DNA of 64,000 nt from DATFML01 sp964571225. Lineage in GTDB: Bacteria; Pseudomonadota; Gammaproteobacteria; DATFLG01. Below the pieces are notes generated by a model. That model ran no database searches, was not told the DNA's origin, and saw only the letters and a program-made list of their open reading frames with translations. Made by a program: the position numbers and the translations under genes. This document shows, in pieces, positions 47,257 to 57,071 of this stretch (position 1 is the stretch's first letter; each line of letters begins with the position of its first letter). Where the stretch lies: contig CAZNBB010000002.1 in assembly GCA_964571225.1 (NCBI GenBank), positions 1-64,000 on the forward strand. Reading direction: 5' to 3'.

Positions 47257-47307
47257 GGGCGTGTCGCGGAGCCGGTCCGCGACAACTGTGCATCCGCCCG
47301 GGGTCGG

Positions 47308-48138
47308 TCACAGATACCACCACGCGAGAGCGGCCAGCCCCATCGCGGCGCAATAGAATCCGAACGGACGCAGCGCCTTCACTTCGTGGGTATTGAAGTA
47401 GCGCATCAGTATCCACGTGCTCAGGTACGCACAGACGCCGGCAACAACGCCTGCACCGAAGACCGTGCCGACCTGCATGTGGGCATGAGCCCGAAACAGC
47501 TTCGGCACCTCCAGCAGGCCGGCTGCACCGATGATGGGCGTCGCCAGCAGGAACGAAAAACGTGCCGAGGCACCATAGTCCAGGCCGTTGGCCAGGCCGG
47601 CAACCAGCGTAACGCCGGAGCGCGACATGCCGGGGATCAAGGCGAGCGATTGCGCAAACCCGATCAGCAGCGCGCGACCCCAGCCCATGGTCTCCAGTTG
47701 CCGGCTGTTGGGGGTGCGGCGCTTGAGTGCGTCGCCGGCAAACAGCACGAAACCATTCAGGACCAGGAATACCGCCACTACCGTAAGACTGCCGAACAGC
47801 AGCCTGAGTTTCTTCTCCAGAGCCAACCCCAACAGCCCTGCCGGCACGGTCGCCACCACCAGCAGCCAGAACAGCCGCGCATGGGCATTGGACGTGCCGC
47901 CGCGCGCGCGGATCACGCCGCCCAGCAGATCGCGCCAGTCACGCCAGAAATACAGCAGCAGGGCGCTGGCCGTACCCAGATGGAGTACCACGAGAAATGG
48001 CAGAAAATCCGGATTGTCGCGGTTGAGATCCCATCCCAGCATGATAGGCAGCAACACCCCGTGTCCGAGGCTGCTGATGGGAAACAACTCGGTAATACCC
48101 TGCATGACGGCGAACAGCAATATATGTAGCTCGTTCAT
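47308..48138 (-). CDS. uppP: Undecaprenyl-diphosphatase UppP (BacA-type)
   Basis: Integral membrane phosphatase that recycles undecaprenyl diphosphate; overexpression gives bacitracin resistance. 276 residues. The two catalytic motifs are present: QGITELFPISSLGHG near the N terminus and LALIPGMSRSGVTLVAGLA in the middle. ELFPISSLGH differs slightly from the common EFLPISSTGH but keeps the Glu, Ser and His. It supplies lipid carrier for peptidoglycan and for the Ara4N pathway encoded upstream in the window. Confidence 0.93.
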   Translation of the reverse strand: MNELHILLFAVMQGITELFPISSLGHGVLLPIMLGWDLNRDNPDFLPFLVVLHLGTASALLLYFWRDWRDLLGGVIRARGGTSNAHARLFWLLVVATVPAGLLGLALEKKLRLLFGSLTVVAVFLVLNGFVLFAGDALKRRTPNSRQLETMGWGRALLIGFAQSLALIPGMSRSGVTLVAGLANGLDYGASARFSFLLATPIIGAAGLLEVPKLFRAHAHMQVGTVFGAGVVAGVCAYLSTWILMRYFNTHEVKALRPFGFYCAAMGLAALAWWYL

Positions 48139-48335
48139 AGACGGACCTGGCTGCGAAGGGCAAAGCCCGGATTATATACGGCAAAGGGTGCGAATTGTGC
48201 GACGGCACGGTCAGCCGCAGGCGGCCGCGGTCATTTGCGTTGATTTCAGCGGCCCCGTACCATCCGACGTGGGAGCCGCGCAAAGGAACAGCGATCGCGG
48301 CGCCGAACGCTACAACCTGCACACCGGGGGCAGCT

Positions 48336-48545
48336 ATGACAGACCATGTCTACAAGACCATTGAGCTGACAGGGTCCTCGACCACGGGCACCGACGACGC
48401 CATTCGCAACGCCATTGCGCAAGCCGCCAAGTCGGTGCGTCACATGGACTGGTTCGAGGTCATGGAAACCCGCGGCAACATCCGCGACGACCGGGTCGCC
48501 TATTGGCAGGTGACGGTGAAAGTGGGCTTCCGGCTGGAAGACTGA
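48336..48545 (+). CDS. Dodecin-family flavin-binding protein
   Basis: 69-residue small protein that in the family forms a hollow dodecamer storing riboflavin/FMN. DHVYKTIELTGSSTTGTDDA is the typical first strand and helix, followed by the flavin-stacking Trp region MDWFEVMETRGNI and WQVTVKVGFRLED. A GGGGG Shine-Dalgarno precedes the ATG at 48336. Confidence 0.93.
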   Translation: MTDHVYKTIELTGSSTTGTDDAIRNAIAQAAKSVRHMDWFEVMETRGNIRDDRVAYWQVTVKVGFRLED

Positions 48546-48580
48546 AGGTATCGACCGGTCGGCAACGGGGACGGCAAAGA

Positions 48581-48961
48581 TTGCAGAACGCAAAACTGTT
48601 CTTGACGATCGGGGCGGCCAATGGCGCCCTGGCGGTGATCCTGGGCGCGTTTGGGGCCCACATGCTGCGCTCGCATCTGTCGCCCCAGATGTACAGCGTG
48701 TTTCATATCGCCGAGCAATATCACTTCTATCATGCGTTGGGATTGCTCGCCGTCGGGCTGACTACACTGCACCTGCCGGCATCCCGCTATCTGGCGTGGT
48801 CGGGGTGGCTGATGACGGCAGGTATCGTGCTGTTCTCCGGCAGCCTCTATGCCCTCGCGCTGACCGATGTGCGCTGGCTGGGGGCCATAACCCCTTTCGG
48901 TGGAACGGCATTCATCGCCGCCTGGATCGTGCTTGCCGTCGGCGTCGCCAAGGGCCTGTGA
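48581..48961 (+). CDS. DUF423 membrane protein
   Basis: About 126 residues with four hydrophobic helices. LFLTIGAANGALAVILGAFG, AHMLRSHLSP and HFYHALGLLAVGL are the DUF423 hallmarks, with WLMTAGIVLFSGSLYALALT and PFGGTAFIAAWIVLA. There is no suitable ATG; the TTG at 48581 matches the family N terminus and has GGGGACGG upstream. Function unknown. Confidence 0.85.
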   Translation: MQNAKLFLTIGAANGALAVILGAFGAHMLRSHLSPQMYSVFHIAEQYHFYHALGLLAVGLTTLHLPASRYLAWSGWLMTAGIVLFSGSLYALALTDVRWLGAITPFGGTAFIAAWIVLAVGVAKGL

Positions 48962-48998
48962 AAACCCGGCACCGGGGCGGCAAGGGGAGGACCAGCTG

Positions 48999-49187
48999 AT
49001 GAGAATCGAAGTGAGCGGCTTCCTGGGCCTGCTGCTGCTGATCGTGGACGTCTGGGCCATCGTCAACGTGTTCCAAAGCCGGGCATCCACCGGTGCCAAG
49101 GTGTTCTGGACGGTACTGATCCTGCTGCTTCCCGCCCTGGGACTGATCGTCTGGCTGCTTGCCGGCCCCCGCAGCGCGGCACCCTAG
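48999..49187 (+). CDS. Small PLDc_N-domain membrane protein
   Basis: 62-residue protein with two membrane helices. It matches the cardiolipin-synthase N-terminal (PLDc_N) domain alone: LLLIVDVWAIVNVFQSRAST, then KVFWTVLILLLPALGLIVWL. There is no phospholipase domain, so it is not itself a cardiolipin synthase. GGGGAGGA precedes the ATG at 48999. Confidence 0.82.
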   Translation: MRIEVSGFLGLLLLIVDVWAIVNVFQSRASTGAKVFWTVLILLLPALGLIVWLLAGPRSAAP

Positions 49188-49288
49188 TGGTCCATGCGGG
49201 CACCCGCCCCCCCGGACCGGGGCAACCCCGTCGGTACCCAACTGCGCTAGAATAGCCACCACACTCCGTAAGCGATCCGGACCCCCAA

Positions 49289-50509
49289 ATGCTCGATCAG
49301 ACACTGACGCTAATCTTGGCGGGCGGCCTGGGCTCGCGCCTGCACCCGTTGACGGCCGACCGGGCCAAGCCCGCGGTACCTTTCGGCGGTAAATACCGCA
49401 TTATCGACTTCACCCTCGCCAACTGCCTGCACTCCGGGCTGCGGCGGGTGCTGGTGCTGACCCAGTACAAGTCGCATTCGCTGCAGAAGCACCTGCGGGA
49501 CGGTTGGTCGATCTTCAACCCGGAGCTCGGCGAGTACATCACCACCGTACCCGCGCAGATGCGCACAGGAGAGCAATGGTACGCCGGAACGGCCGATGCG
49601 ATTTTCCAGAACCTTTACCTGTTGGAGCGCAGCGGGGCGCGCTGGGCGCTGGTCCTGTCGGGGGATCACATCTACCGCATGGACTATGCCGCCATGCTGG
49701 ACTTCCATCGCGAACACGACGCCGAAGCCACCGTGGCATGCATGCCCGTACCGCTGTCCGAAGCCGGCGACTTCGGCATCATGCAGACCGACAGCAACGG
49801 CCGGATCACGGGTTTCGAGGAGAAGCCGACCACGCCCCAACCCCTGGCCGAGGCTCCGGGACACGCCATGGCGTCAATGGGCGTTTACCTGTTCTCGATG
49901 GAACTGCTGCTGGATACCCTGAACGCCGATCATGAGAAGGCCGATTCCAGCCACGACTTCGGCAACGACATTCTGCCCACCCTCATCAGGGAGCGGCGGG
50001 TCTACGGCTACCGGTTCGGCGAGCCCCGCGGGCGTGTCACGCCGGATCGCTACTGGCGCGACGTGGGAACGATAGACGCCTTCTACAAAGCCAACATGGA
50101 TCTGCTGGACCCGGTGCCGCCGCTGGACCTGTACCAGCACGACTGGCCCATCAGAACCTATCAGGGTCAGACGCCTCCCGCCCGCACGGTGCCCGGAAGC
50201 TCAGGCAACGAGGGCATCTTCATCAACTCGATCGTTGCCGGCGGCGTTGTCATCGCCGGCGGCAGCGTCCAACACTCGGTACTGTTCTCCCAGGTGCAGA
50301 TCGGGGACGAAGCGGTGGTGGAGGAATCGCTGCTGTTCGACGGGGTACAGGTGGGCGATGGCGCTCGCCTCAAACGCTGCATCATCGACAAGCATGTGTC
50401 CGTGCCCGCCGGCACCCACATCGGCTACAACCCGGAAGCGGATCGCGCGCGCTTCACCGTGTCACCGGAAGGCATCGTCGTGGTGCCCAGGGGTTACCGC
50501 TTCCCATAG
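49289..50509 (+). CDS. glgC: Glucose-1-phosphate adenylyltransferase
   Basis: Makes ADP-glucose for glycogen synthase and sets glycogen flux. 406 residues. LAGGLGSRLHPLTADRAKPA is the nucleotide-binding loop with the GGxGxRL motif. GTADAIFQNLYLLE, VLSGDHIYRMDY, GFEEKP and ASMGVYLF line the active site. The C-terminal left-handed beta-helix carries hexapeptide-like repeats (SIVAGGVVIAGGSVQHSVLF). A TAGAAT hexamer about 40 bases upstream is a possible -10. Confidence 0.96.
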   Translation: MLDQTLTLILAGGLGSRLHPLTADRAKPAVPFGGKYRIIDFTLANCLHSGLRRVLVLTQYKSHSLQKHLRDGWSIFNPELGEYITTVPAQMRTGEQWYAGTADAIFQNLYLLERSGARWALVLSGDHIYRMDYAAMLDFHREHDAEATVACMPVPLSEAGDFGIMQTDSNGRITGFEEKPTTPQPLAEAPGHAMASMGVYLFSMELLLDTLNADHEKADSSHDFGNDILPTLIRERRVYGYRFGEPRGRVTPDRYWRDVGTIDAFYKANMDLLDPVPPLDLYQHDWPIRTYQGQTPPARTVPGSSGNEGIFINSIVAGGVVIAGGSVQHSVLFSQVQIGDEAVVEESLLFDGVQVGDGARLKRCIIDKHVSVPAGTHIGYNPEADRARFTVSPEGIVVVPRGYRFP

Positions 50510-50536
50510 GGCCCGGAGGGTTCAGGCGAAATTCGG

Positions 50537-50568
50537 AAAAAAAGACGGGGTGCGTGATACGCACCCCG
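50537..50568 (-). terminator. Intrinsic terminator, minus strand (prfC transcript)
   Basis: CGGGGTGCGT-ATC-ACGCACCCCG on the minus strand is a perfect 10-bp stem with a 3-base loop, followed within three bases by seven T residues. It lies about 306 bases downstream of the prfC stop, leaving an unusually long 3' UTR or room for a small RNA. Confidence 0.8.
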
Positions 50569-50598
50569 AAAACCCACGAGTTGGAGGAGAGACGATCA

Positions 50599-50727
50599 AT
50601 GAAGCTCCCGATGTTGAGAAGCTTCGACAGTGTTAGAGCAGTATCCGTGCCAACTGCGTATTTGCCTCCATTCAACAAGTTAGCATTTGCCCCCGTGTCG
50701 GCATTCCGGCGGCGCGCACCATCGTGA
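50599..50727 (+). CDS. Possible 42-residue small protein
   Basis: An ATG-to-TGA frame of 42 codons with a near-perfect Shine-Dalgarno (GGAGGAGA, eight bases before the ATG). The peptide begins MKLPMLRSFDSVRAVSVPTA and ends in a basic FRRRAPS. It has no clear membrane helix or signal peptide. It follows glgC on the same strand by 89 bases, with the hairpin between them. I do not recognise it. Base composition is lower in GC than the neighbours. Confidence 0.35.
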   Translation: MKLPMLRSFDSVRAVSVPTAYLPPFNKLAFAPVSAFRRRAPS

Positions 50728-50874
50728 CGCACCGCGCACCGGGGCAGTCCACAGCCGCCCGGCGGCGGCACTGAACGCCTCCCGGCCGCGTTCGGCACAA
50801 TGTGGCCCGCCGCGTGCCGAGCAGCGCGGACCGGGACCGCCCTGGCGAAGACGGTGGCGCTGCAGTCTGCGGAA

Positions 50875-52455
<1,581 letters not shown>

Positions 52456-52524
52456 ACTCGTGCGGGGTGTTGCTGATGGAATGGACTTCAGTGGCGCATT
52501 ATAGCGCGATTCGCCGCCCGGCGC

Positions 52525-52992
52525 CTATGCCAGTGCGCAGGCCAGAATGAGCGCGTCCTCCCGGCCGTCGTCCGACGGATAGTAGTTGCGGCGCACGCCC
52601 ACCTCGTTGAAGCCCATGCTCTCGTACAGATGAACGGCGGCAGCGTTGGACGGACGCACCTCCAGCAGAACCATCTCCGCCTCGTGCCGGCGGGCCAGAT
52701 CCATGAGGTGAGCCAGAATCCGACGCCCGATCCCCTTGCCCTGGGACTCGGGCCGCACACACAGATTGAGAATATGGGATTCGCCGGCGGCCACGCTCAT
52801 CACGCCGTAGCCCTCGATGACGGCCCCCCGCTCGTAGACCCAGCAGCAGTAACCCACCCGCAGGCAGTCCCTGAAGATGCCCAGGGTCCAGGGATACTCG
52901 TAGGCACGCCGCTCGATCTCCATGATCGCCATGAGGTCGCCCTCCACCATCGGGCGCATGCGTGCATCGGGATCTTTCAGTACAGCGCTCAT
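52525..52992 (-). CDS. rimI: Ribosomal protein S18-alanine N-acetyltransferase
   Basis: GNAT acetyltransferase of 155 residues that acetylates the N terminus of ribosomal protein S18. RPMVEGDLMAIMEIERRAYE opens the domain and PWTLGIFRDCLRVGY follows. The acetyl-CoA loop is RPESQGKGIGRRIL, then VLLEVRPSNAAAVHLYESMG and FNEVGVRRNYYP, typical of RimI. The stop-to-start distance from the UDG gene is six bases, as in many gammaproteobacteria. Confidence 0.9.
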   Translation of the reverse strand: MSAVLKDPDARMRPMVEGDLMAIMEIERRAYEYPWTLGIFRDCLRVGYCCWVYERGAVIEGYGVMSVAAGESHILNLCVRPESQGKGIGRRILAHLMDLARRHEAEMVLLEVRPSNAAAVHLYESMGFNEVGVRRNYYPSDDGREDALILACALA

Positions 52993-52998
52993 GGCCAG

Positions 52999-53742
52999 TC
53001 ACCGTCGGCTTGTCGTGGCGACGCCGTCGTTGCCCTGGGGTTCCGCCAGCAGCCGACGGGCCATCAGCAGGTCCTGCCAGGCCTTGCGCTTTTCCGCCGG
53101 CGAGCGCAGTAGATAGGCCGGATGGTAAGTCACCACCACCGGCGTACCGGCAGTCCCATAGCTGTGCACCCGGCCCCGCAGGCGACCCAGGGGCGCGTCG
53201 GTCTTAAGCAGGTTCTGGGCGGCCACACGCCCCACCGCCAGAATCAGCCGAGGCGCCACCAGCTCGACCTGACGTTGTAGATAGGGTTCGCAGCACACCA
53301 CCTCTTCCGGGCGCGGGTCGCGGTTGTTGGGTGGGCGGCATTTGAGAATATTGGCGATGTACACGGCGTCGCGCCGCAGGCCAATGGCCTGAAGCATGGC
53401 ATTGAGCAGTTGCCCGGCGCGTCCCACGAAGGGCTCGCCCTGGCGGTCCTCCTCCGCGCCCGGGGCTTCTCCCACCACCATCCAGTCCGCGCTCTCATTG
53501 CCGACGCCGAAGACGGTCTGGGCGCGACTCTGGTGCAACACGCAGCGCGTGCAGCCCTGCACCGACTCCTTCAGGGACGGCCAGTCGAGCCCGGCGCCGC
53601 CGGTCGACCGGGTTGCGCCCGACTCCGCCCCGGTGCGTGCAGCCACGTCCGCGGACGATCCGGCTTCGCCGAGCGGACGCCGGGCCCACCGCTGGATGCC
53701 CATGGCATCGAGGTACGCCTGCTGCTGCACTGTCGTCGGCAT
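52999..53742 (-). CDS. Type-4 uracil-DNA glycosylase (Fe-S)
   Basis: Family-4 UDG of 247 residues that removes uracil from DNA. The Fe-S ligands are C64 and C67 in QGCTRCVLH and cysteines in ILKCRPPNNRDP and VVCCEPYL. The active-site motif is VVGEAPGAEEDRQGEPFVGR and the C-terminal motif is VVVTYHPAYLLRSP. The first ~50 residues are a low-complexity extension. It is a different family from classical Ung and is grouped with rimI. Confidence 0.92.
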   Translation of the reverse strand: MPTTVQQQAYLDAMGIQRWARRPLGEAGSSADVAARTGAESGATRSTGGAGLDWPSLKESVQGCTRCVLHQSRAQTVFGVGNESADWMVVGEAPGAEEDRQGEPFVGRAGQLLNAMLQAIGLRRDAVYIANILKCRPPNNRDPRPEEVVCCEPYLQRQVELVAPRLILAVGRVAAQNLLKTDAPLGRLRGRVHSYGTAGTPVVVTYHPAYLLRSPAEKRKAWQDLLMARRLLAEPQGNDGVATTSRR

Positions 53743-53761
53743 AACCGCTCCGCGCCCGAAT

Positions 53762-55312
53762 TCACACGTCCCCGAGCTGCGGGTGTTCCCTGTCCACCCG
53801 CTGCAGGATCTTGTTCAGAGCATTGATATAGGCCTTGGCCGACGCGATGACGATATCGGTGTCGGCGCCCTGGCCGTTGACGATGCGGCCGCCCTTTTCG
53901 AGCCGCACCGTAACCTCGCCCTGGGAATCCGTGCCCGAGGTGATGTTGTTCACGGAATATAACAGCAGGGTCGATCCGCTGTCGGCAATCGCCTCGATAG
54001 CCTTGAAGGTGGCATCCACCGGTCCGCTGCCGGGCGCGCTGGCACCCTTTTCCTCGCCGTCCACCCACAGGGTCATATCGGCCCGGGGCTGCTCGCCGGT
54101 CTCGGAGCACACCCGCATGGCCACCAGCTTGATGCGCTCGTTCTCCTGGGCGATGTCGAGTTCGGTGACCAGGGCCTGCAGGTCCTCGTCATAGATCTCG
54201 TGCTTCTTGTCGGCCAGGTCCTTGAAGCGTGTGAACGCCGCGTTGAGGTCCTCCTCGGCGGCAAAGGTCACGCCCAGTTCCGCCAGTCGGGTGCGGAACG
54301 CGTTGCGCCCTGAATGCTTGCCCAGCACCATGCGGTTGGTGGCCCAGCCCACGTCCTCGGCACGCATGATCTCGTAGGTCTCGCGACTCTTGAGCACCCC
54401 GTCCTGGTGGATCCCGGATTCATGGGCGAAGGCGTTGGCCCCCACGATGGCCTTGTTGGGCTGCACCGCAAAACCGGTGATGCCGGAGACCAGCCGGGAG
54501 CAGGGCACGATCTGTGTGGTGTCCAGGTCCACGTCGCAAGGCACGATGTCCCGGCGGGTGCGCACGGTCATGACGATCTCTTCCAGGGCCGCATTGCCGG
54601 CCCGTTCGCCCAGGCCGTTGATGGTGCATTCCACCTGCCGCGCACCGTTCATGACCGCCGACAGGGAGTTGGCCACCGCCAGACCGAGATCGTTATGACA
54701 GTGCACGGAGAATACCGCCTTGTCGGCGTTTGGAATGCGCTCGCGCAGGGTACGGATGAGGCCGCCGAACTGCTCGGGGACGTTGTAGCCGACGGTATCG
54801 GGGATGTTCACGGTGCCGGCGCCGGCGTCGATCACCGCCTCGAGGATACGGCACAGAAAGTCGATCTCGGAACGCCCCGCATCCTCGGGCGAGAACTCCA
54901 CGTCGTCCGTGAGCTGACGGGCCTGACGCACAGCCCGCACCGCCTGCTCCAGAACCTGGTCGGGCTCCATGCGCAGCTTCATCTTCATGTGGATGGGCGA
55001 GGTGGCGATGAAGGTATGGATGCGTGCGCGCTCGGCGTCCCGCAACGCCTCGCCGGCCCGGGCGATGTCCTTGTCCAGGGCCCGCGCCAGACCGCAGACC
55101 GTGCTGTCCTTGACCACGCGGGCCACCGCCTGGACGGCTTCGAAGTCACCGACGCTGGCAATGGGGAAACCCGCCTCGATCACGTCCACGCGCATGCGCT
55201 CAAGCGCCTTGGCGATGCGGATCTTCTCATCCTTGGTCATGGACGCACCGGGACTCTGCTCGCCGTCCCGCAACGTCGTGTCAAAGATAATCAGTTTGTC
55301 TTTTTCGCTCAT
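53762..55312 (-). CDS. leuA: 2-isopropylmalate synthase
   Basis: First committed enzyme of leucine synthesis, condensing acetyl-CoA with ketoisovalerate. 516 residues. IIFDTTLRDGEQSPGASMTK contains the catalytic RDGEQ; FSVHCHNDLGLAVANSLSAV has the metal-binding HxH; NGLGERAGNAALEEIVM follows. The C-terminal LeuA dimerisation and leucine-feedback domain starts near 395. The substrate ketoisovalerate is also used by panB in this window. No recognisable leader-peptide attenuator precedes it. Confidence 0.95.
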   Translation of the reverse strand: MSEKDKLIIFDTTLRDGEQSPGASMTKDEKIRIAKALERMRVDVIEAGFPIASVGDFEAVQAVARVVKDSTVCGLARALDKDIARAGEALRDAERARIHTFIATSPIHMKMKLRMEPDQVLEQAVRAVRQARQLTDDVEFSPEDAGRSEIDFLCRILEAVIDAGAGTVNIPDTVGYNVPEQFGGLIRTLRERIPNADKAVFSVHCHNDLGLAVANSLSAVMNGARQVECTINGLGERAGNAALEEIVMTVRTRRDIVPCDVDLDTTQIVPCSRLVSGITGFAVQPNKAIVGANAFAHESGIHQDGVLKSRETYEIMRAEDVGWATNRMVLGKHSGRNAFRTRLAELGVTFAAEEDLNAAFTRFKDLADKKHEIYDEDLQALVTELDIAQENERIKLVAMRVCSETGEQPRADMTLWVDGEEKGASAPGSGPVDATFKAIEAIADSGSTLLLYSVNNITSGTDSQGEVTVRLEKGGRIVNGQGADTDIVIASAKAYINALNKILQRVDREHPQLGDV

Positions 55313-55524
55313 GCCCTCGCTCCGCTCGGCCGTGGTCCGGCACCCCCGACGGGCGCACCGTCACACCGGGCATCAGGATATCAAAGCAACCCGCTTTGTG
55401 CTCGCCGACCCGGGTCCGGCGACGGTGCCGACCCCACGGCTTCCCAAGGGGAGCTATTTCCGCGCCGCAGGGGGAACCCGGGGGACCCCGGGGCGCCGCC
55501 CCCCGCCAGCGCCCCCAACAACGC

Positions 55525-55547
55525 AAAAAGGCGCCCGCAGGCGCCTT
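55525..55547 (-). terminator. Intrinsic terminator of the TbpB-like cargo gene
   Basis: On the minus strand AAGGCGCC-TGCG-GGCGCCTT followed by TTT (five T in total). The stem is 8 bp, and the hairpin begins 27 bases after the cargo stop codon. It separates the cargo gene from leuA. Confidence 0.75.
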
Positions 55548-55573
55548 CGCGAATCGCAACGGGAGCGCAGCGG

Positions 55574-56782
55574 CTACTGAATTCCGCCGGGTGCCGCACC
55601 CTTGCCGGCAAGAAACACATCCGTCTGGCGCACATTGTCCCCGTTCATCACGGTGTGGATATCCACGGTTCCCCCAAGAGCGCCCGCGTTCTTGCCGAAG
55701 AAGGCGCCCTGCACCTTGCCGGTCAGGCCGTCGCTCAGCTTGTTCGACACCACATTCGCTCCGGAAATGGTACCGGACGCGGTGAATGCCACCTGCCCCA
55801 CCAGATAGTCGCCGTTGCTGAGGTGCTCGATATGGGCGCCGGAGGTATCCAGGGCGCCTGTGGAGTGGCCCCAGGAGCCGTTCCAGGTACCGTGGCCGAA
55901 ATCCACCGTGATCGCCACCGGGGTGCCGTTTGCCAGCATGCTGCCTCCGTAGCTGGCCTGCACATCGCCGGCCTGCAGCTTGTCCAAGTCGAGTTGGGAG
56001 GTCGTGATGCCGGTCACGAACTGGCCGGACCCGCCGGTGTGGTCGGGGGTGCGGTTGTAGATGATGTTGTCCACGGTCGCAAGCACGGAATAGGCGACAT
56101 AACGAAGTGTGCCGTCGGACCAGGTCCCGGCCACCACATCGGGGTTCGCCGCATAGGGCAGTACACCGCTGACCTCGGATTTGTGGTCGAATCGTTCCGC
56201 CGGCGTCGCGGGCCCCAGCGCCCGATGAAAAGTGGTCTGGGTGGCACTGCCCACCATGGCATTCGCGGCCGTCTGGCCGACCGACAGGTTCTGCACCGAC
56301 ACCTGGGGGTACGCGCTGTCGCCGGGGTTGGTCGGGGTCACGACATAGGAGGCGCTCTGCCCTTCGGCGCCGTTGGTGGCGGCCGCCACCAAGGCCGCCA
56401 CGGTGGTCTCGAAGCTGGCCGGCACCGGCCCGCCGTGATAGCCCTGCGCCCCGGTCTCGGTCTCGCTGTTTGCGGCCACATAGCCCGCGTCGCGCGCGTA
56501 AGTGGCAAAGCCGCAAGCCGCTCCGGCGACGCAGGGGCCCTGCACCGTGATGGTCGGCTTCTGGACCTGGGGCGTGTTCTCGCTGTTGCGCGGCGTGTTC
56601 TGTGTGGAAAGGTTCAGCAGCGCCACCGGGTGACCGCCTGCGGCGGGAGCCAGCACCGCCCAAGGCCCCCAGGAGTAGACGGAATCGTCATCGTGGGCCT
56701 TGTGCGTGGTGTTGGCGGCCACCGGGCCGGCAGCCAGAGCAAAGGCGATGCCGGCTGCCAGCACGCTCCTGGAACGGGTCAT
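55574..56782 (-). CDS. Exported TbpB-like protein, probable Slam/T11SS cargo
   Basis: 402 residues from ATG 56782, which has a GGAGGAGA Shine-Dalgarno. A Sec signal peptide (1-23, ending PVAA) is present, with no lipobox cysteine, so the mature protein should be soluble. C84 and C90 may form a disulfide. The last third resembles the TbpB-type 8-stranded barrel domain: ITVDFGHGTWNGSWG, VAFTASGTISGANVV and LTGKVQGAFFGKNAGALGGT. That domain is the usual targeting module of Slam-dependent cargo such as hemophilin. The gene follows a Slam-like gene and has its own sigma-54 promoter. The ligand is unknown. Confidence 0.78.
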   Translation of the reverse strand: MTRSRSVLAAGIAFALAAGPVAANTTHKAHDDDSVYSWGPWAVLAPAAGGHPVALLNLSTQNTPRNSENTPQVQKPTITVQGPCVAGAACGFATYARDAGYVAANSETETGAQGYHGGPVPASFETTVAALVAAATNGAEGQSASYVVTPTNPGDSAYPQVSVQNLSVGQTAANAMVGSATQTTFHRALGPATPAERFDHKSEVSGVLPYAANPDVVAGTWSDGTLRYVAYSVLATVDNIIYNRTPDHTGGSGQFVTGITTSQLDLDKLQAGDVQASYGGSMLANGTPVAITVDFGHGTWNGSWGHSTGALDTSGAHIEHLSNGDYLVGQVAFTASGTISGANVVSNKLSDGLTGKVQGAFFGKNAGALGGTVDIHTVMNGDNVRQTDVFLAGKGAAPGGIQ

Positions 56783-57071
56783 GTTTGTCTCCTCCGAGGG
56801 ATCGCCGGCCACCTACGCCGGCAGGCTTTCGACTGCTTAAGCAATCGCTGTGCCACAGCTTTTATGGGTAATAAATACAGCCAGTTAGCTATATAAACAA
56901 ACGCACCGCCTTCGGCATTGTAAATTAATTCGACTCGCCTGCCGGAGCAGGAATGGAGCAACAGACTGAAAAGTCCGGAAAATACTTAGCTTGCTCGTGA
57001 TCGCATGCAATGTTGCGCCGGATATCGATGTAAATAATTCCGACGAGCGCCGTCCCATCCCTTTGCTTGGA
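56783..57071. other. AT-rich spacer between Slam and cargo genes
   Basis: A 289-base spacer that is distinctly AT-rich for this genome. It holds the sigma-54 promoter. A short hairpin, CGATTGC-TTAA-GCAGTCG, overlaps its -12 region, and a GCCGGC-palindrome stem follows in the leader. I see no coding frame worth calling. Confidence 0.55.
56840..56855 (-). promoter_or_regulatory. Sigma-54 promoter of the cargo gene
   Basis: Minus-strand TGGCACAGCGATTGCT matches the -24/-12 consensus TGGCAC-N5-TTGCW at every fixed position. The predicted start near 56829 leaves a ~47-base leader before the ATG. The AT-rich 200 bases upstream give space for an enhancer-binding protein and IHF. Confidence 0.75.

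Larger units (their letters stand above)
50510..50874. other. glgC-prfC intergenic region
   Basis: A 365-base spacer, clearly more AT-rich than its surroundings between about 50580 and 50700. It holds a strong minus-strand intrinsic terminator and a plus-strand 42-codon ORF with an excellent Shine-Dalgarno (both listed separately). The remainder, 50728-50874, is GC-rich with nothing I recognise. Confidence 0.6.

Noticed and set aside
55574..56782. PEP-CTERM or lipoprotein assignment for the exported protein
   Set aside because: The C terminus lacks a PEP motif plus helix, and the signal peptide ends in Ala-Asn without a lipobox cysteine.
56783..56838. Cyclic di-GMP (GEMM) riboswitch in the cargo leader
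   Set aside because: An AAAGCC core-like string and a stem follow the -12 site, but the conserved first half and the GGGACGCAAAGCC context are missing, and the sigma-54 promoter explains the most conserved-looking bases.
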